From Clostridiaceae bacterium (GTDB taxonomy: Bacteria > Bacillota > Clostridia > DSM-8532), in NCBI GenBank assembly GCA_012719545.1, contig JAAYAD010000075.1:1-42442 (forward strand): 42,442 nucleotides of DNA. Reading direction: 5' to 3'. Numbering within the stretch: the stretch's first letter is position 1; each line of letters opens with the position of its first letter. The position numbers and the translations under genes were made by a program. Shown here piece by piece: positions 15,129 to 23,655 of the stretch. A model generated the notes under the pieces. It was not told the DNA's origin. It did no database searches and saw only the letters and a program-made list of their open reading frames with translations.

Positions 15129-17051
15129 ATGTCAAAAAGTAAGCATGTAGCAAAAGTATGCTGGGCGATATTCGCTGTAACCTTAATCATAACTGTTCTT
15201 TTCATGAACGGTGAGAGCCTGGGTATTGCAATAGCGGCACAGGATATGCCATACGTAAATAAGCTTTTCAACACTGAAAAGGTTCATACCATAAACATTG
15301 TGGTGGACGATGAGGACTGGCAGCAAATGTTGAACAATGCCACAAAGGAAGAATATATATCCTGCAGCATTGTAATTGATGGGGAAGTGTATAAAAATGT
15401 CGCCATAAGAACCAAAGGCAATTCATCCCTTGCACAGGTTGCATCATCGGACTCGGATCGTTACAGCTTTAAGGTGGAGTTTGACCATTACGATAAGACC
15501 AGCACTTATTATGGCCTTGATAAACTAAGCCTTAATAATATTGTTCAGGATAATACCTATCTTAAGGATTATATAAGTTATGACATGCTCAGGATTGCGG
15601 GAGCCGACTCGCCCCTTGCCAGCTTTGCATGGTTAACGGTAAACAATGAGGACTGGGGACTCTATTTGGCGGTTGAAGGTATTGAGGAAGGCTTTGCCAG
15701 GAGAAACTATGGTTCGGATTATGGCAATATCTATAAGCCGGACAGCATAGACTTAAATGCCAGAGGCTGGGACAACCAGATGGGAAACAGGCCGGGAAAC
15801 CAGAATGGACAAATGCCGCAGCGGCCAGGACGAGACGGGGATATGCCACAAATGCCAGGCGGATTTAATGGAGAGCTTCCACAAATTCCAGAAGTTCAAG
15901 GCGGGATGATACCGCAAAGACCCGGGAACAATTGGGGAGCGCCGCAAATACCCGACATCCCGGATGGCTGGAATTTTCAAGGACAGGGAAGTCAAAACGG
16001 AGAATTTCCGCAAATACCGGGAAGTCAAGGCGAATTTCCCCAGATACCTGGAAATCAAGGCGAATTCCCTGGATTTCCTGAAAATCCTGACGCTATGACC
16101 GGACCTTCACCCAATTTTTCACAAAATACTGAGGACTCTGACACAAAGGAAGGCTCAGAGGGGAATAATACCCAGAACAGACAAAATAACGGACGACTTC
16201 CTGGAAATAACGGGGCCTGGAATATAGGCAGGGGCATGGGACCAGGAATGGGCGGCATGGGTTCCAATGATGTGAGACTCATTTATACCGACGATAACCA
16301 CAGCAGCTATTCAAACATATTTGACAATGCTGTCTTTGATGTGTCAAACAGCGATAAGGACAGGCTTATTGCCTCATTAAAGCAGCTAAATGAGCAGAGC
16401 AATATTGAAGAAGTGGTTGATGTTGATAAGGTCATCAGCTACTTTGCCGCCCATAATTTCGTCCTTAATGGTGACAGTTACACAGGATCAATAGTTCACA
16501 ACTACTATTTAAGAGAATATAATGGGAAGCTTTCAATGATTCCCTGGGATTACAATCTGGCATTTGGAGGTATGATTGGAGGTGCCAGTGATGCCACAAG
16601 CCTTGTAAATTACCCCATTGATTCTCCCGCATCCGGGGACATGAACAATCTTCCCATGCTCTCCTGGATTTTCAGCAGCAGCGAATACACCCAGAAATAC
16701 CACGAAACCTTTGATAAATTTATTTCGTCATATTATGAAAGCGGGTATTTTGAGGAAATGATTGATAAAACCATTGAGATGATTAAGCCCTATGTGGAAA
16801 AGGATCCGACCGCCTTCTGCACATATGAGGAATTCCTTGAAGCCTCGGAGCAATTGAAGAAGTTTTGCCTTTTAAGAGCTGAAAGCGTAAGAAAACAGCT
16901 GGATGGAGTAATTCCGTCAACCAGGGAAGGCCAGGCCAAAGATTCGAGCAATTTTGTCGATGCATCATCGGTCAATGTTTCAAGCATGGGCTCAAACAGA
17001 TTTGGGATGGGAAGGAAAAGAATGACTAATCTGACACAGAATCAGAACTAG
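15129..17051 (+). CDS. CotH-family secreted protein kinase-like protein with Pro/Gln/Gly-rich insert
   Basis: The 640-residue product has an N-terminal hydrophobic export signal (about 10-37) and then a CotH kinase fold. It has the ATP-binding-region motif RTKGNSS (about 94-100) with SFKVEFD (Lys115), and the metal/catalytic motif IPWDYNLAFGG (about 471-481). In Bacillus subtilis CotH is an atypical kinase that phosphorylates spore coat proteins; clostridial relatives are also found in non-spore contexts. Between the two kinase halves lies a low-complexity insert (about 215-380) rich in Pro, Gln, Gly and Met, including three 10-residue repeats of the type GEFPQIPGNQ. RBS AGGTGG precedes ATG 15129. 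The stop TAG lies inside a 12-base tandem repeat shared antisense with the MATE gene; the frame stays open for 31 further codons beyond it. Confidence 0.85.
   Translation: MSKSKHVAKVCWAIFAVTLIITVLFMNGESLGIAIAAQDMPYVNKLFNTEKVHTINIVVDDEDWQQMLNNATKEEYISCSIVIDGEVYKNVAIRTKGNSSLAQVASSDSDRYSFKVEFDHYDKTSTYYGLDKLSLNNIVQDNTYLKDYISYDMLRIAGADSPLASFAWLTVNNEDWGLYLAVEGIEEGFARRNYGSDYGNIYKPDSIDLNARGWDNQMGNRPGNQNGQMPQRPGRDGDMPQMPGGFNGELPQIPEVQGGMIPQRPGNNWGAPQIPDIPDGWNFQGQGSQNGEFPQIPGSQGEFPQIPGNQGEFPGFPENPDAMTGPSPNFSQNTEDSDTKEGSEGNNTQNRQNNGRLPGNNGAWNIGRGMGPGMGGMGSNDVRLIYTDDNHSSYSNIFDNAVFDVSNSDKDRLIASLKQLNEQSNIEEVVDVDKVISYFAAHNFVLNGDSYTGSIVHNYYLREYNGKLSMIPWDYNLAFGGMIGGASDATSLVNYPIDSPASGDMNNLPMLSWIFSSSEYTQKYHETFDKFISSYYESGYFEEMIDKTIEMIKPYVEKDPTAFCTYEEFLEASEQLKKFCLLRAESVRKQLDGVIPSTREGQAKDSSNFVDASSVNVSSMGSNRFGMGRKRMTNLTQNQN
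15999..16088 (+). repeat. In-frame 30-base tandem repeat inside the CotH gene
   Basis: Three successive 30-base units encode GEFPQIPGSQ, GEFPQIPGNQ and GEFPGFPENP. The units differ at synonymous and a few non-synonymous sites, so the repeat is not a very recent duplication. It belongs to the Pro/Gln/Gly-rich insert. Confidence 0.75.
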
Positions 17052-18504
17052 AATCAGAGCAACAATCAGAGCAACAATCAGAGCAAGAATCAGAGCAAGA
17101 ATCAGAACCAGGTTCAGGGGCGGACCCAGAACCGGACTCGGAACTGACGGCTCTTTCCCCTTCATCCAGGGAATTTAATTCATCCAGAACCCTTAAGCCC
17201 ATTGGAATGGACATAATCAGGGTTGCCACATCCGAAATTGGCTGGGCAAGCTGGATACCAAATAATCCAATTATATGGGGCAGTAACAGAATTATAGGAA
17301 TGAAAAACAAGCCCTGGCGTGCAAAGGACAAAATTGAGGCTTCACGGGATTTTCCGATGGTCTGAAGAAGCATATTGTTTATGACAATCCAAGATGCCAG
17401 CGGGAATGTAATACATTGGAGCCTCAGGGCTTTTGTTCCGATTGAGATAACCTCCAGATCCTCCTTTCTGAAGGCTGAGATTATCTGAGGGGCGAATATA
17501 AAGCCAATGATGCTTATAACTGTCAGGGCAACAACCGATACCTTTATGCAGAACCAGAATCCGTCCAGTACCCGTTTATAAAGTTTTGCTCCAAAGTTAA
17601 ACCCACAGACAGGCTGATATCCCTGTCCGAAGCCAAGAAGTGCAGCAAAAGCAAAATGGAATACACGTCCCACAATTGACATTGCGGCAATCGCTGCATC
17701 ACCATACCTTCCTGCCGACAGGTTCAGAGCCATAGTTGCTATGCTTGCAAGGCCCTGACGATAAAATGATGGCATTCCGGTTCGCAAAACTTCCTTGTAA
17801 ATATCCCATTTGGGGGTAAAATTCTTAAACTTTATTTTTATATTGCCGCCTTTGGTGCACATATAGAGAAGAATAAAGAAACTAATAATCTGGCTTATGA
17901 CTGTGGCAAGGGCAGCACCGGCTGTTCCCATGCCAAAGGTAAAGATAAAGAGTGGATCCAGACCAATATTGATTAATCCGCCAATGCCGATTCCAAACAT
18001 AGAATAGAAGGCGCTTCCCTGATATCTGAATATGTTGTTGAGAACATATGATGAAATAATAAAAGGTGCGCCAAACAGAATTATGGAGACATAGTCCCTG
18101 GCATAGGGGAAGATGGTGGGGGTAGCTCCCAGGATGTTTACCAGAGGTTTAATAAAAATAAGACCAAGCAACGTAAAGATTACACCCACACCGAAAGATG
18201 TGAAAAAACTGGTGGCTGCAACTCTTTGAGCCTCTTCCATGTTCTTTTGACCCAAAAGACGTGAAATGAAATTACCTGCTCCCATTCCAAGAGTAAATCC
18301 TACAGCCTGCATGATTGCCATAAGTGAAAAGGCAATACCCACCGCTCCCGTTGCGCTGGTTCCTATTTTGCTTACAAAAAAGGTGTCAGCCATGTTGTAA
18401 AGAGCTGAAATCAGCATGCTTACAATTGTAGGAACCGATAGTGTTAAAATAAGCTTGGAAATAGATTCCTGGGTCATCCATTTATATCTTGCGTCTGAAT
18501 TCAT
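17026..18504 (-). CDS. MATE-family multidrug/metabolite exporter with unusual Ser/Asp/Cys tail
   Basis: The 492-residue product is a 12-helix MATE transporter, with typical motifs such as SVPTIVSMLISALYNMADT and GMGAGNFISRLLG and a duplicated second half (TGMPSFYRQGLASIA, GFGQGYQPVCGFNFGA). MATE proteins export cationic drugs or metabolites using sodium or proton gradients. The transporter domain ends near residue 445; residues 455-492 are an appended tail of Ser, Asp, Glu, Gly and repeated Cys (SDSCSDCCSDCCSD) encoded by the antisense of the 12-base repeat at the CotH 3' end. The stop overlaps the CotH coding region by 26 bases. Such a tail is not normal for the family and probably arose by loss of the original stop. 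No strong ribosome binding site is seen at ATG 18504. Confidence 0.85.
   Translation of the reverse strand: MNSDARYKWMTQESISKLILTLSVPTIVSMLISALYNMADTFFVSKIGTSATGAVGIAFSLMAIMQAVGFTLGMGAGNFISRLLGQKNMEEAQRVAATSFFTSFGVGVIFTLLGLIFIKPLVNILGATPTIFPYARDYVSIILFGAPFIISSYVLNNIFRYQGSAFYSMFGIGIGGLINIGLDPLFIFTFGMGTAGAALATVISQIISFFILLYMCTKGGNIKIKFKNFTPKWDIYKEVLRTGMPSFYRQGLASIATMALNLSAGRYGDAAIAAMSIVGRVFHFAFAALLGFGQGYQPVCGFNFGAKLYKRVLDGFWFCIKVSVVALTVISIIGFIFAPQIISAFRKEDLEVISIGTKALRLQCITFPLASWIVINNMLLQTIGKSREASILSFARQGLFFIPIILLLPHIIGLFGIQLAQPISDVATLIMSIPMGLRVLDELNSLDEGERAVSSESGSGSAPEPGSDSCSDSCSDCCSDCCSDSSSDSVSD
17040..17111. repeat. 12-base tandem repeat shared by convergent CotH and MATE 3' ends
   Basis: Six 12-base units of the form AATCAGAGCAAC/G run from 17040 to 17111. 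The first reads AAT CAG AAC TAG and supplies the CotH stop; the last reads AAT CAG AAC CAG. Read on the plus strand they would encode Asn-Gln-Ser-Asn/Lys repeats; on the minus strand they encode the Ser/Asp/Cys tail of the MATE protein. Confidence 0.85.
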
Positions 18505-18614
18505 GTCAACCTCTTATATCTTCATTGATTTTCATAAATGCTTTATTTAAACTGCAACTGATAAGCGTATACATACAGTAAATATTATATAAGCCAAGGA
18601 TAAATTAAAATTGA

Positions 18615-18648
18615 GCTGATGCCAAAAGCATTAGCTTTTTGCATCAGC
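18615..18648 (-). terminator. Terminator of the aldo/keto reductase gene
   Basis: GCTGATGCCAAAAGC and GCTTTTTGCATCAGC form a 15-base stem with one mismatch and a four-base loop. Read on the minus strand it follows the reductase stop and precedes a T-rich stretch (CAATTTTAATTT), fitting an intrinsic terminator that separates it from the MATE gene. Confidence 0.65.
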
Positions 18649-18731
18649 ACCAATATTTAAAAGAATATGTTTATAGTATGTATCTGACTACTTTAATTTG
18701 ATATGTTGTGGAATGTTTATTGTCATTTATT

Positions 18732-19880
18732 TTATTTTGTAAGCTCTGCGTGGAGAACCTTTAAAGTCTCAATTATTGGCAAGTGCTGAGGACATGCGCT
18801 TTCACAGGCGCCGCACTCAATGCACTGTGATGCGTCACAGCTATCATCAATAAACTTTTTGTAATCCTTCTTGGAAGCTGATTCGGCATCGGCCATTGCT
18901 GAGTGTCTGTAGTTGTAAATGCTGAAGCTGCCGGGAATATTGACGTTGTTGGGACAGGGCATGCAGTAATTGCATCCCGTGCATCCTATTAGCTTTTTGG
19001 CCTTCCATTCGTTGGCCAGTTCCTCTATAAAGGCCAGTTCATCATTTGTCATATTATTGTGAACCATATCCGGAAGGCTGCAGAGCCTTATATTTTCTTC
19101 AACCTGTTCAAGAGTGCTCATTCCTGAAAGGATTGTGGATACTCCCGGATGATTTGCAATCCAGCGCAATGCCCATTCAACAGGCTTTCTCTTTACAGGA
19201 TATGCCTCCATTTTGTCGATGATGTCCTTGGGAAGGCCATGAACCAGCTTGCCGCCGCGAAGAGGCTCCATTATAATTACGCCTATATTTCTGGAAGCTG
19301 CCCTCTCAAGACCTTTAAGACCTGCCTGGTAGTCAGTGTCCAGATAATTGTACTGAATCTGGCAGAAATCCCAGTCGTAAGAATCCAATATATCTTCAAA
19401 TACCTCATAATCGTCATGGAAGCTGAAGCCGAAATATTTTATCTTACCGGATTTTTTAGCTGCCATGGCTTTGTCCCAGAGGTTAAGGCGCTTAAATTTC
19501 TCCCAGCCATCCTTATCCAGGCAGTGCTGCAGATAAAAATCTATAGAGTCGGTTTCAAGCTTTTGAAGCTGCTTGTCTAGATATTCATCCCAGTCTTCGG
19601 CCTTGTTGATAAGCCATGTGGGGTTCTTTGTGGCAAGCATGACCTTTTGGCGGTAGCCATTCTTTAAAGCTTTTCCGACAACTATTTCCGACTGGCCGCC
19701 GTGATAAGGCCAGGCTGTATCCACATAATTTACTCCGTTATCTATGGCATAACGGATTATTTTTACAGCTTCTTCCGTATTTATTTCCTTGTCATTTCCG
19801 TTGATTACAGGCAAACGCATAGCCCCAAAACCCAAAAGAGAAGGCTTTATATTCAGTTTGCCGAAATGGCGGTATTGCAT
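18732..19880 (-). CDS. Aldo/keto reductase with C-terminal 4Fe-4S ferredoxin-like clusters
   Basis: The 382-residue product combines an aldo/keto reductase barrel with a C-terminal iron-sulfur domain. The catalytic tetrad is visible: Asp54 and Tyr59 (NYVDTAWPYHGG), Lys85 (MLATKNP) and His119 (YLQHCLD). Two cysteine clusters follow, CTGCNYCMPCP and CIECGACESACP, each able to ligate a 4Fe-4S centre. This fused form is common in anaerobes and probably couples NAD(P)H- and ferredoxin-linked reduction of a carbonyl substrate; the substrate is unknown. ATG 19880 follows AAAGGAGG; an ATG at 19907 has no site and is rejected. It is a single-gene unit, with the inverted repeat at 19906-19934 in its leader or promoter. 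Confidence 0.9.
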   Translation of the reverse strand: MQYRHFGKLNIKPSLLGFGAMRLPVINGNDKEINTEEAVKIIRYAIDNGVNYVDTAWPYHGGQSEIVVGKALKNGYRQKVMLATKNPTWLINKAEDWDEYLDKQLQKLETDSIDFYLQHCLDKDGWEKFKRLNLWDKAMAAKKSGKIKYFGFSFHDDYEVFEDILDSYDWDFCQIQYNYLDTDYQAGLKGLERAASRNIGVIIMEPLRGGKLVHGLPKDIIDKMEAYPVKRKPVEWALRWIANHPGVSTILSGMSTLEQVEENIRLCSLPDMVHNNMTNDELAFIEELANEWKAKKLIGCTGCNYCMPCPNNVNIPGSFSIYNYRHSAMADAESASKKDYKKFIDDSCDASQCIECGACESACPQHLPIIETLKVLHAELTK

Positions 19881-19905
19881 ACTCTTTCCTCCTTTAAAAT
19901 AGTGC

Positions 19906-19934
19906 AAACCCTCCTAAAAATATCAAGAGGGTTT
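19906..19934. promoter_or_regulatory. Inverted repeat upstream of the aldo/keto reductase gene
   Basis: AAACCCTC (19906-19913) and GAGGGTTT (19927-19934) are perfectly complementary with a 13-base spacer. It lies 26-54 bases upstream of the start codon, so it is either an operator or a hairpin in the 5' leader. Confidence 0.4.
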
Positions 19935-19982
19935 ACGCATCACTTCTAATTATATTAAATCGCTTAAGCGTTTTAAAGCCCC

Positions 19983-20019
19983 GGAATGGTTTTCGTAATT
20001 TTGACCATGGAATGGTTTT
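19983..20019. repeat. 11-base direct repeat between the reductase and addB
   Basis: GGAATGGTTTT occurs at 19983-19993 and 20009-20019, a 26-base period, in the divergent gap of the reductase and addB. It may be a binding site for either promoter; no regulator is implied by sequence. Confidence 0.3.
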
Positions 20020-20128
20020 AATTTTTATATATTCTGTCCTAAGTTTTTCCAAACAGTGAAATATGTCCGACCAATTTCAGATTGCATCCAGATTACTTTC
20101 AGGCACAAAACATTTGTTCCCTTTTGTA

Positions 20129-20137
20129 TGCTATAAT
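20129..20137 (+). promoter_or_regulatory. Extended -10 promoter element for addBA
   Basis: TGCTATAAT matches TGnTATAAT, about 40 bases before the addB start codon. No convincing -35 is present at normal spacing. Confidence 0.5.
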
Positions 20138-20175
20138 ATTATACAAGCAGTAAGTAAAAATATTCCGGAGATTTT

Positions 20176-23100
20176 ATGGGCCTTAGAATTGTTTACGGAA
20201 GGGCAGGAAGCGGAAAAACCCGATTCTGCCTTAATGAAATGAAAGAAAGAATAGATAAAAAATGCGAGCATCAGTTGATTTTACTGGTGCCTGAGCAGTA
20301 TTCCTTTCAGGCCGAACGGGATTTGATTTCGGTATTAAAAAACGGCGGTATTATTAAGACTGAGGTTTTAAGCTTTCAGCGAATGGCATACAGAATATTC
20401 AACGAAGCCGGGGGCATTACCTATCCCCATATGCATCCGGCAGGGAAAGCCATGATTTTATACCGCATATTGGATAGATTGCAGGGAAATTTCAGAGTTT
20501 TTGCAAATTCAGCCGACAGGGAAGGATTTGTAAATGAAATAGGTGTTCTTATAAGTGAATTTAAAAGATACGGTGTTGTTCCCCAGCATCTTGCCGACGC
20601 AAGCCAGAACTTTGAAGATAACAGTATCTTAAAACATAAGCTCTCAGAGCTGTATCTAATATATGAAGAATTTGAAAAGGCATTGGCACAAAGGTACAGG
20701 GATGCGGACGATGACCTTACTCTGGCATCACGAAAGCTTTCAGAATGCACCTTGTTTGACGGTGCAGAAATTTGGATTGACGGGTTTGCAACCTTTACTC
20801 CCCAGGAGTATAAGCTGATTGAGGCTCTTCTTAAAAAGGCAGGCCGTATTACAATCAGCTTATGTCTGGATTCTCTGAATGAAAACCCTTCCTCTTATGG
20901 CATAGATGTTTTTCAGGGACCCAGGAAGGCATTTCAGAAGTTAATGAAGATTTGCCAATCAAATAATATAGAGATTGAGCCTTCTGTTTTTCTTGATGAA
21001 GAGCCGCTTCCGCGATTTAAGGACAGCCCGGAGCTTGCTCATCTTGAAAAGTATTACAGCGCCATGCCCTATAAGTCATGGATGGCCAAAACATGTGATA
21101 TATCTCTGTTTTCTTCGTTAAATATCTTTTCGGAAGTTGAGGAAACTGCAAGGGATATTATTTCTCTTGTCAGGGACAATAATATGCGCTTTAAGGATAT
21201 TGCAGTGGTTACCGGAAATCTTTCCGCTTATGAAAAGATAATTGACGTTGTATTCACAGAGTATGGGATACCTTTCTTTATAGATAAAAAAGTGGACCTG
21301 GACAATCATCCATTAATCAGGCTTATTTTGTCCATGATGGACATATTCAGCGAAAATTGGTCCTATGAAGCTGTTTTTCGTTATCTAAAAACCGGGCTTA
21401 CAGGAATAGACAAGGATGAAATAGACAGGCTTGAAAATTATGTTTTGGCCTGCGGAATCCGGGGCAATATGTGGACCGATAATGAGAAATGGCTGCTAAT
21501 GCCCGAACTATTGACAGATGAAGTTCTCAGGGAACCTCAGCTCAAAATGCTGGAAGATATTAATAATATAAGAAGCCGTGTTGTTTCGCCCCTGCTTGAA
21601 TTCAGGGCAAAAACAAAAGGAAGAAGGACTGCAGCTGAATTCTGTTCAAATCTGTATGACTTCCTGGTCTTGCTTGGTGTGCCCCAAAGAATAGAAGAAA
21701 TTGTAGAGGCCTTTAAAAGCAAGGGAGACCTGGCCTTAGCCAATGAATACTCCCAGGTTTGGAACACTGTAATGAACCTTTTTGACCAGGTTGTGGAGGT
21801 CATGGGTGACGAAACCTTTGGCATAGAAAGATTCAGCAAGATTTTAAGGATGGGGCTTGGGGAGTATAAGATAGGCATTGTGCCTCAGTCCCTTGACCAG
21901 GTGCTTGTTGGAAATATTGAAAGGTCCAAGAGTCATGAAATAAAAGCTCTTTACATAATTGGCGCAAATGACGGCGTCTTTCCATCACCACTGGCTAAAG
22001 AGGGGCTTCTTTCGGATGAGGACAGAATCGCTCTTGACCACATAGGTATTGAGCTTGCAAAGGATACAAAAACCCAGGCCTTTGACGAACAATACCTTAT
22101 CTACCGCACACTTACTGTTTCGGGCAGATACCTTAAAATAAGCTGGCCCATTGCTGACAATGAAGGCCGGTCCATGCGACCTTCAATGGTAATATCCCGT
22201 TTAAGAAAGCTGTTTCCGGAAATATCCGAGAAAAGCAATATCGTGCCGTTAAATACTCAGGCTGAAGCTCTGGGGTATGTGGCAGGAAAAATACCCACCT
22301 TCAGGCACATGGTGGCAGCTCTCAGAAAAAAGGCTGACGGAGAGGACATTAATCCTGTATGGGAAGATGTCTATAGATGGTACATAAGCTCCGAACAATG
22401 GAAAGATAGCTGCGGAAAGCTTAAAAAAGCCTTTAAATACAGAAATCTGGCACAGCCCATTAATGAAAATACCATACGTGAGCTTTACGGCGACCCTGCC
22501 ATCTCCAGCATATCCAGGATAGAGAAGTTTACCGCATGTCCATTTTCATTCTATGTCCAGTACGGGCTTGGGGCTAAGGAACGCAAAATATACAGGTTAA
22601 GCCCTCCCGATATTGGCACTTTCATGCATGCCGTAATAGAAAGGTTCTCACAAATAGTATCTGAAGGTGAAATGACATGGAGAAGCTTTGACAAGGAATG
22701 GTGCCGGAAAAAGGTTTCAGAAATAGTTGATGAGATGCTTATCAGAATGCAAGGTTCCGGTGTTGCGGCATCAAAAAGATACAGATCCCTTATAGTCAGG
22801 CTGAAAAGAGTCGTTGCAAGAGCCGTCTGGCTCATTGCTCAGCATATCCGGGCAGGAAGCTTTGAGCCCATAGAATATGAAGTGAACTTCGGGGAGAATG
22901 AAAAATATCCGCCCATTACCATTGAACTGGAATCGGGAATGAAAATACATCTTACCGGCAGAATCGACAGGATAGACGCCTTTAAGAACGAAGAGGGGAC
23001 GTATCTTCGTATCATTGACTATAAATCGGGAGCCAAGGACTTTAAGCTTTCAGATGTGTATTATGGACTACAGATTCAGCTCATTACCTACATGGACGCA

Positions 23101-23613
23101 ATTTGGGAAAGCGGTGAAAAGGAAGGCCAACAGGTTTATCCCGGCGGAATGCTCTATTTTAAAATTGATGACCCCATTATAAGAAGCGGAGGAAAGCTTG
23201 ACGAGGAAGAAATAGAAAAGGCCATATTAAGGCAGCTTCGTATGAAAGGGCTGCTTCTTGCTGATGTCAAGGTAGTAAAGGCTATGGACAAGTTCATTGA
23301 AGGCCCGTCCCAGATAATCCCTGCCACCCTCAATAAAGGGGATGTTTTAGGTAAAAACACCTCGGGCGCAACTCTGGAACAGTTCAAGCTTTTGAGAAAA
23401 TTTGCAAGAAGGCTTTTAAAGGATATCTGCACCGAAATCATGTCCGGAAATGTTGAAATAAAGCCATATAAGAAAAAGGGTTTAACCGCATGCAGCTATT
23501 GCAGTTTCCTGCCTGTCTGCCAGTTCGACCCTTCCTTTAAGGAGAACTCATACAGGATGCTGTTTGACAAAAACAACGATGAAATATGGGAACAAATGAG
23601 CGGCAGAGGCTAA
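20176..23613 (+). CDS. addB: ATP-dependent helicase/deoxyribonuclease subunit B
   Basis: The 1145-residue product is full-length AddB. The Walker A motif GRAGSGKT sits at residues 8-15. The C-terminal nuclease domain shows RIIDYKSGAKD (Asp948, Lys950). Four cysteines, Cys788 (TACPFSF), Cys1106, Cys1109 and Cys1115 (CSYCSFLPVC), form the iron-sulfur staple that wraps the nuclease domain in AddB. With AddA it forms the helicase-nuclease that resects double-strand breaks up to a Chi site and loads RecA. GGAG precedes ATG 20176, and the extended -10 at 20129 is its likely promoter. addA starts 42 bases downstream in the same operon. No truncation or frameshift is visible. Confidence 0.97.
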   Translation: MGLRIVYGRAGSGKTRFCLNEMKERIDKKCEHQLILLVPEQYSFQAERDLISVLKNGGIIKTEVLSFQRMAYRIFNEAGGITYPHMHPAGKAMILYRILDRLQGNFRVFANSADREGFVNEIGVLISEFKRYGVVPQHLADASQNFEDNSILKHKLSELYLIYEEFEKALAQRYRDADDDLTLASRKLSECTLFDGAEIWIDGFATFTPQEYKLIEALLKKAGRITISLCLDSLNENPSSYGIDVFQGPRKAFQKLMKICQSNNIEIEPSVFLDEEPLPRFKDSPELAHLEKYYSAMPYKSWMAKTCDISLFSSLNIFSEVEETARDIISLVRDNNMRFKDIAVVTGNLSAYEKIIDVVFTEYGIPFFIDKKVDLDNHPLIRLILSMMDIFSENWSYEAVFRYLKTGLTGIDKDEIDRLENYVLACGIRGNMWTDNEKWLLMPELLTDEVLREPQLKMLEDINNIRSRVVSPLLEFRAKTKGRRTAAEFCSNLYDFLVLLGVPQRIEEIVEAFKSKGDLALANEYSQVWNTVMNLFDQVVEVMGDETFGIERFSKILRMGLGEYKIGIVPQSLDQVLVGNIERSKSHEIKALYIIGANDGVFPSPLAKEGLLSDEDRIALDHIGIELAKDTKTQAFDEQYLIYRTLTVSGRYLKISWPIADNEGRSMRPSMVISRLRKLFPEISEKSNIVPLNTQAEALGYVAGKIPTFRHMVAALRKKADGEDINPVWEDVYRWYISSEQWKDSCGKLKKAFKYRNLAQPINENTIRELYGDPAISSISRIEKFTACPFSFYVQYGLGAKERKIYRLSPPDIGTFMHAVIERFSQIVSEGEMTWRSFDKEWCRKKVSEIVDEMLIRMQGSGVAASKRYRSLIVRLKRVVARAVWLIAQHIRAGSFEPIEYEVNFGENEKYPPITIELESGMKIHLTGRIDRIDAFKNEEGTYLRIIDYKSGAKDFKLSDVYYGLQIQLITYMDAIWESGEKEGQQVYPGGMLYFKIDDPIIRSGGKLDEEEIEKAILRQLRMKGLLLADVKVVKAMDKFIEGPSQIIPATLNKGDVLGKNTSGATLEQFKLLRKFARRLLKDICTEIMSGNVEIKPYKKKGLTACSYCSFLPVCQFDPSFKENSYRMLFDKNNDEIWEQMSGRG

Positions 23614-23655
23614 AGATGAAGGAAAGAAATCCTGAAATTATTGTGAGGTGTACAA

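Noticed and set aside
15589..16282. Long minus-strand open frames opposite the CotH insert
   Set aside because: They are antisense shadows of the Pro/Gln/Gly-rich repeats, without ribosome binding sites and with CotH clearly coding on the plus strand.
17040..17111. CRISPR-like repeat array
   Set aside because: Units are 12 bases, directly adjacent with no spacers, and in frame with a coding region; it is a tandem repeat.
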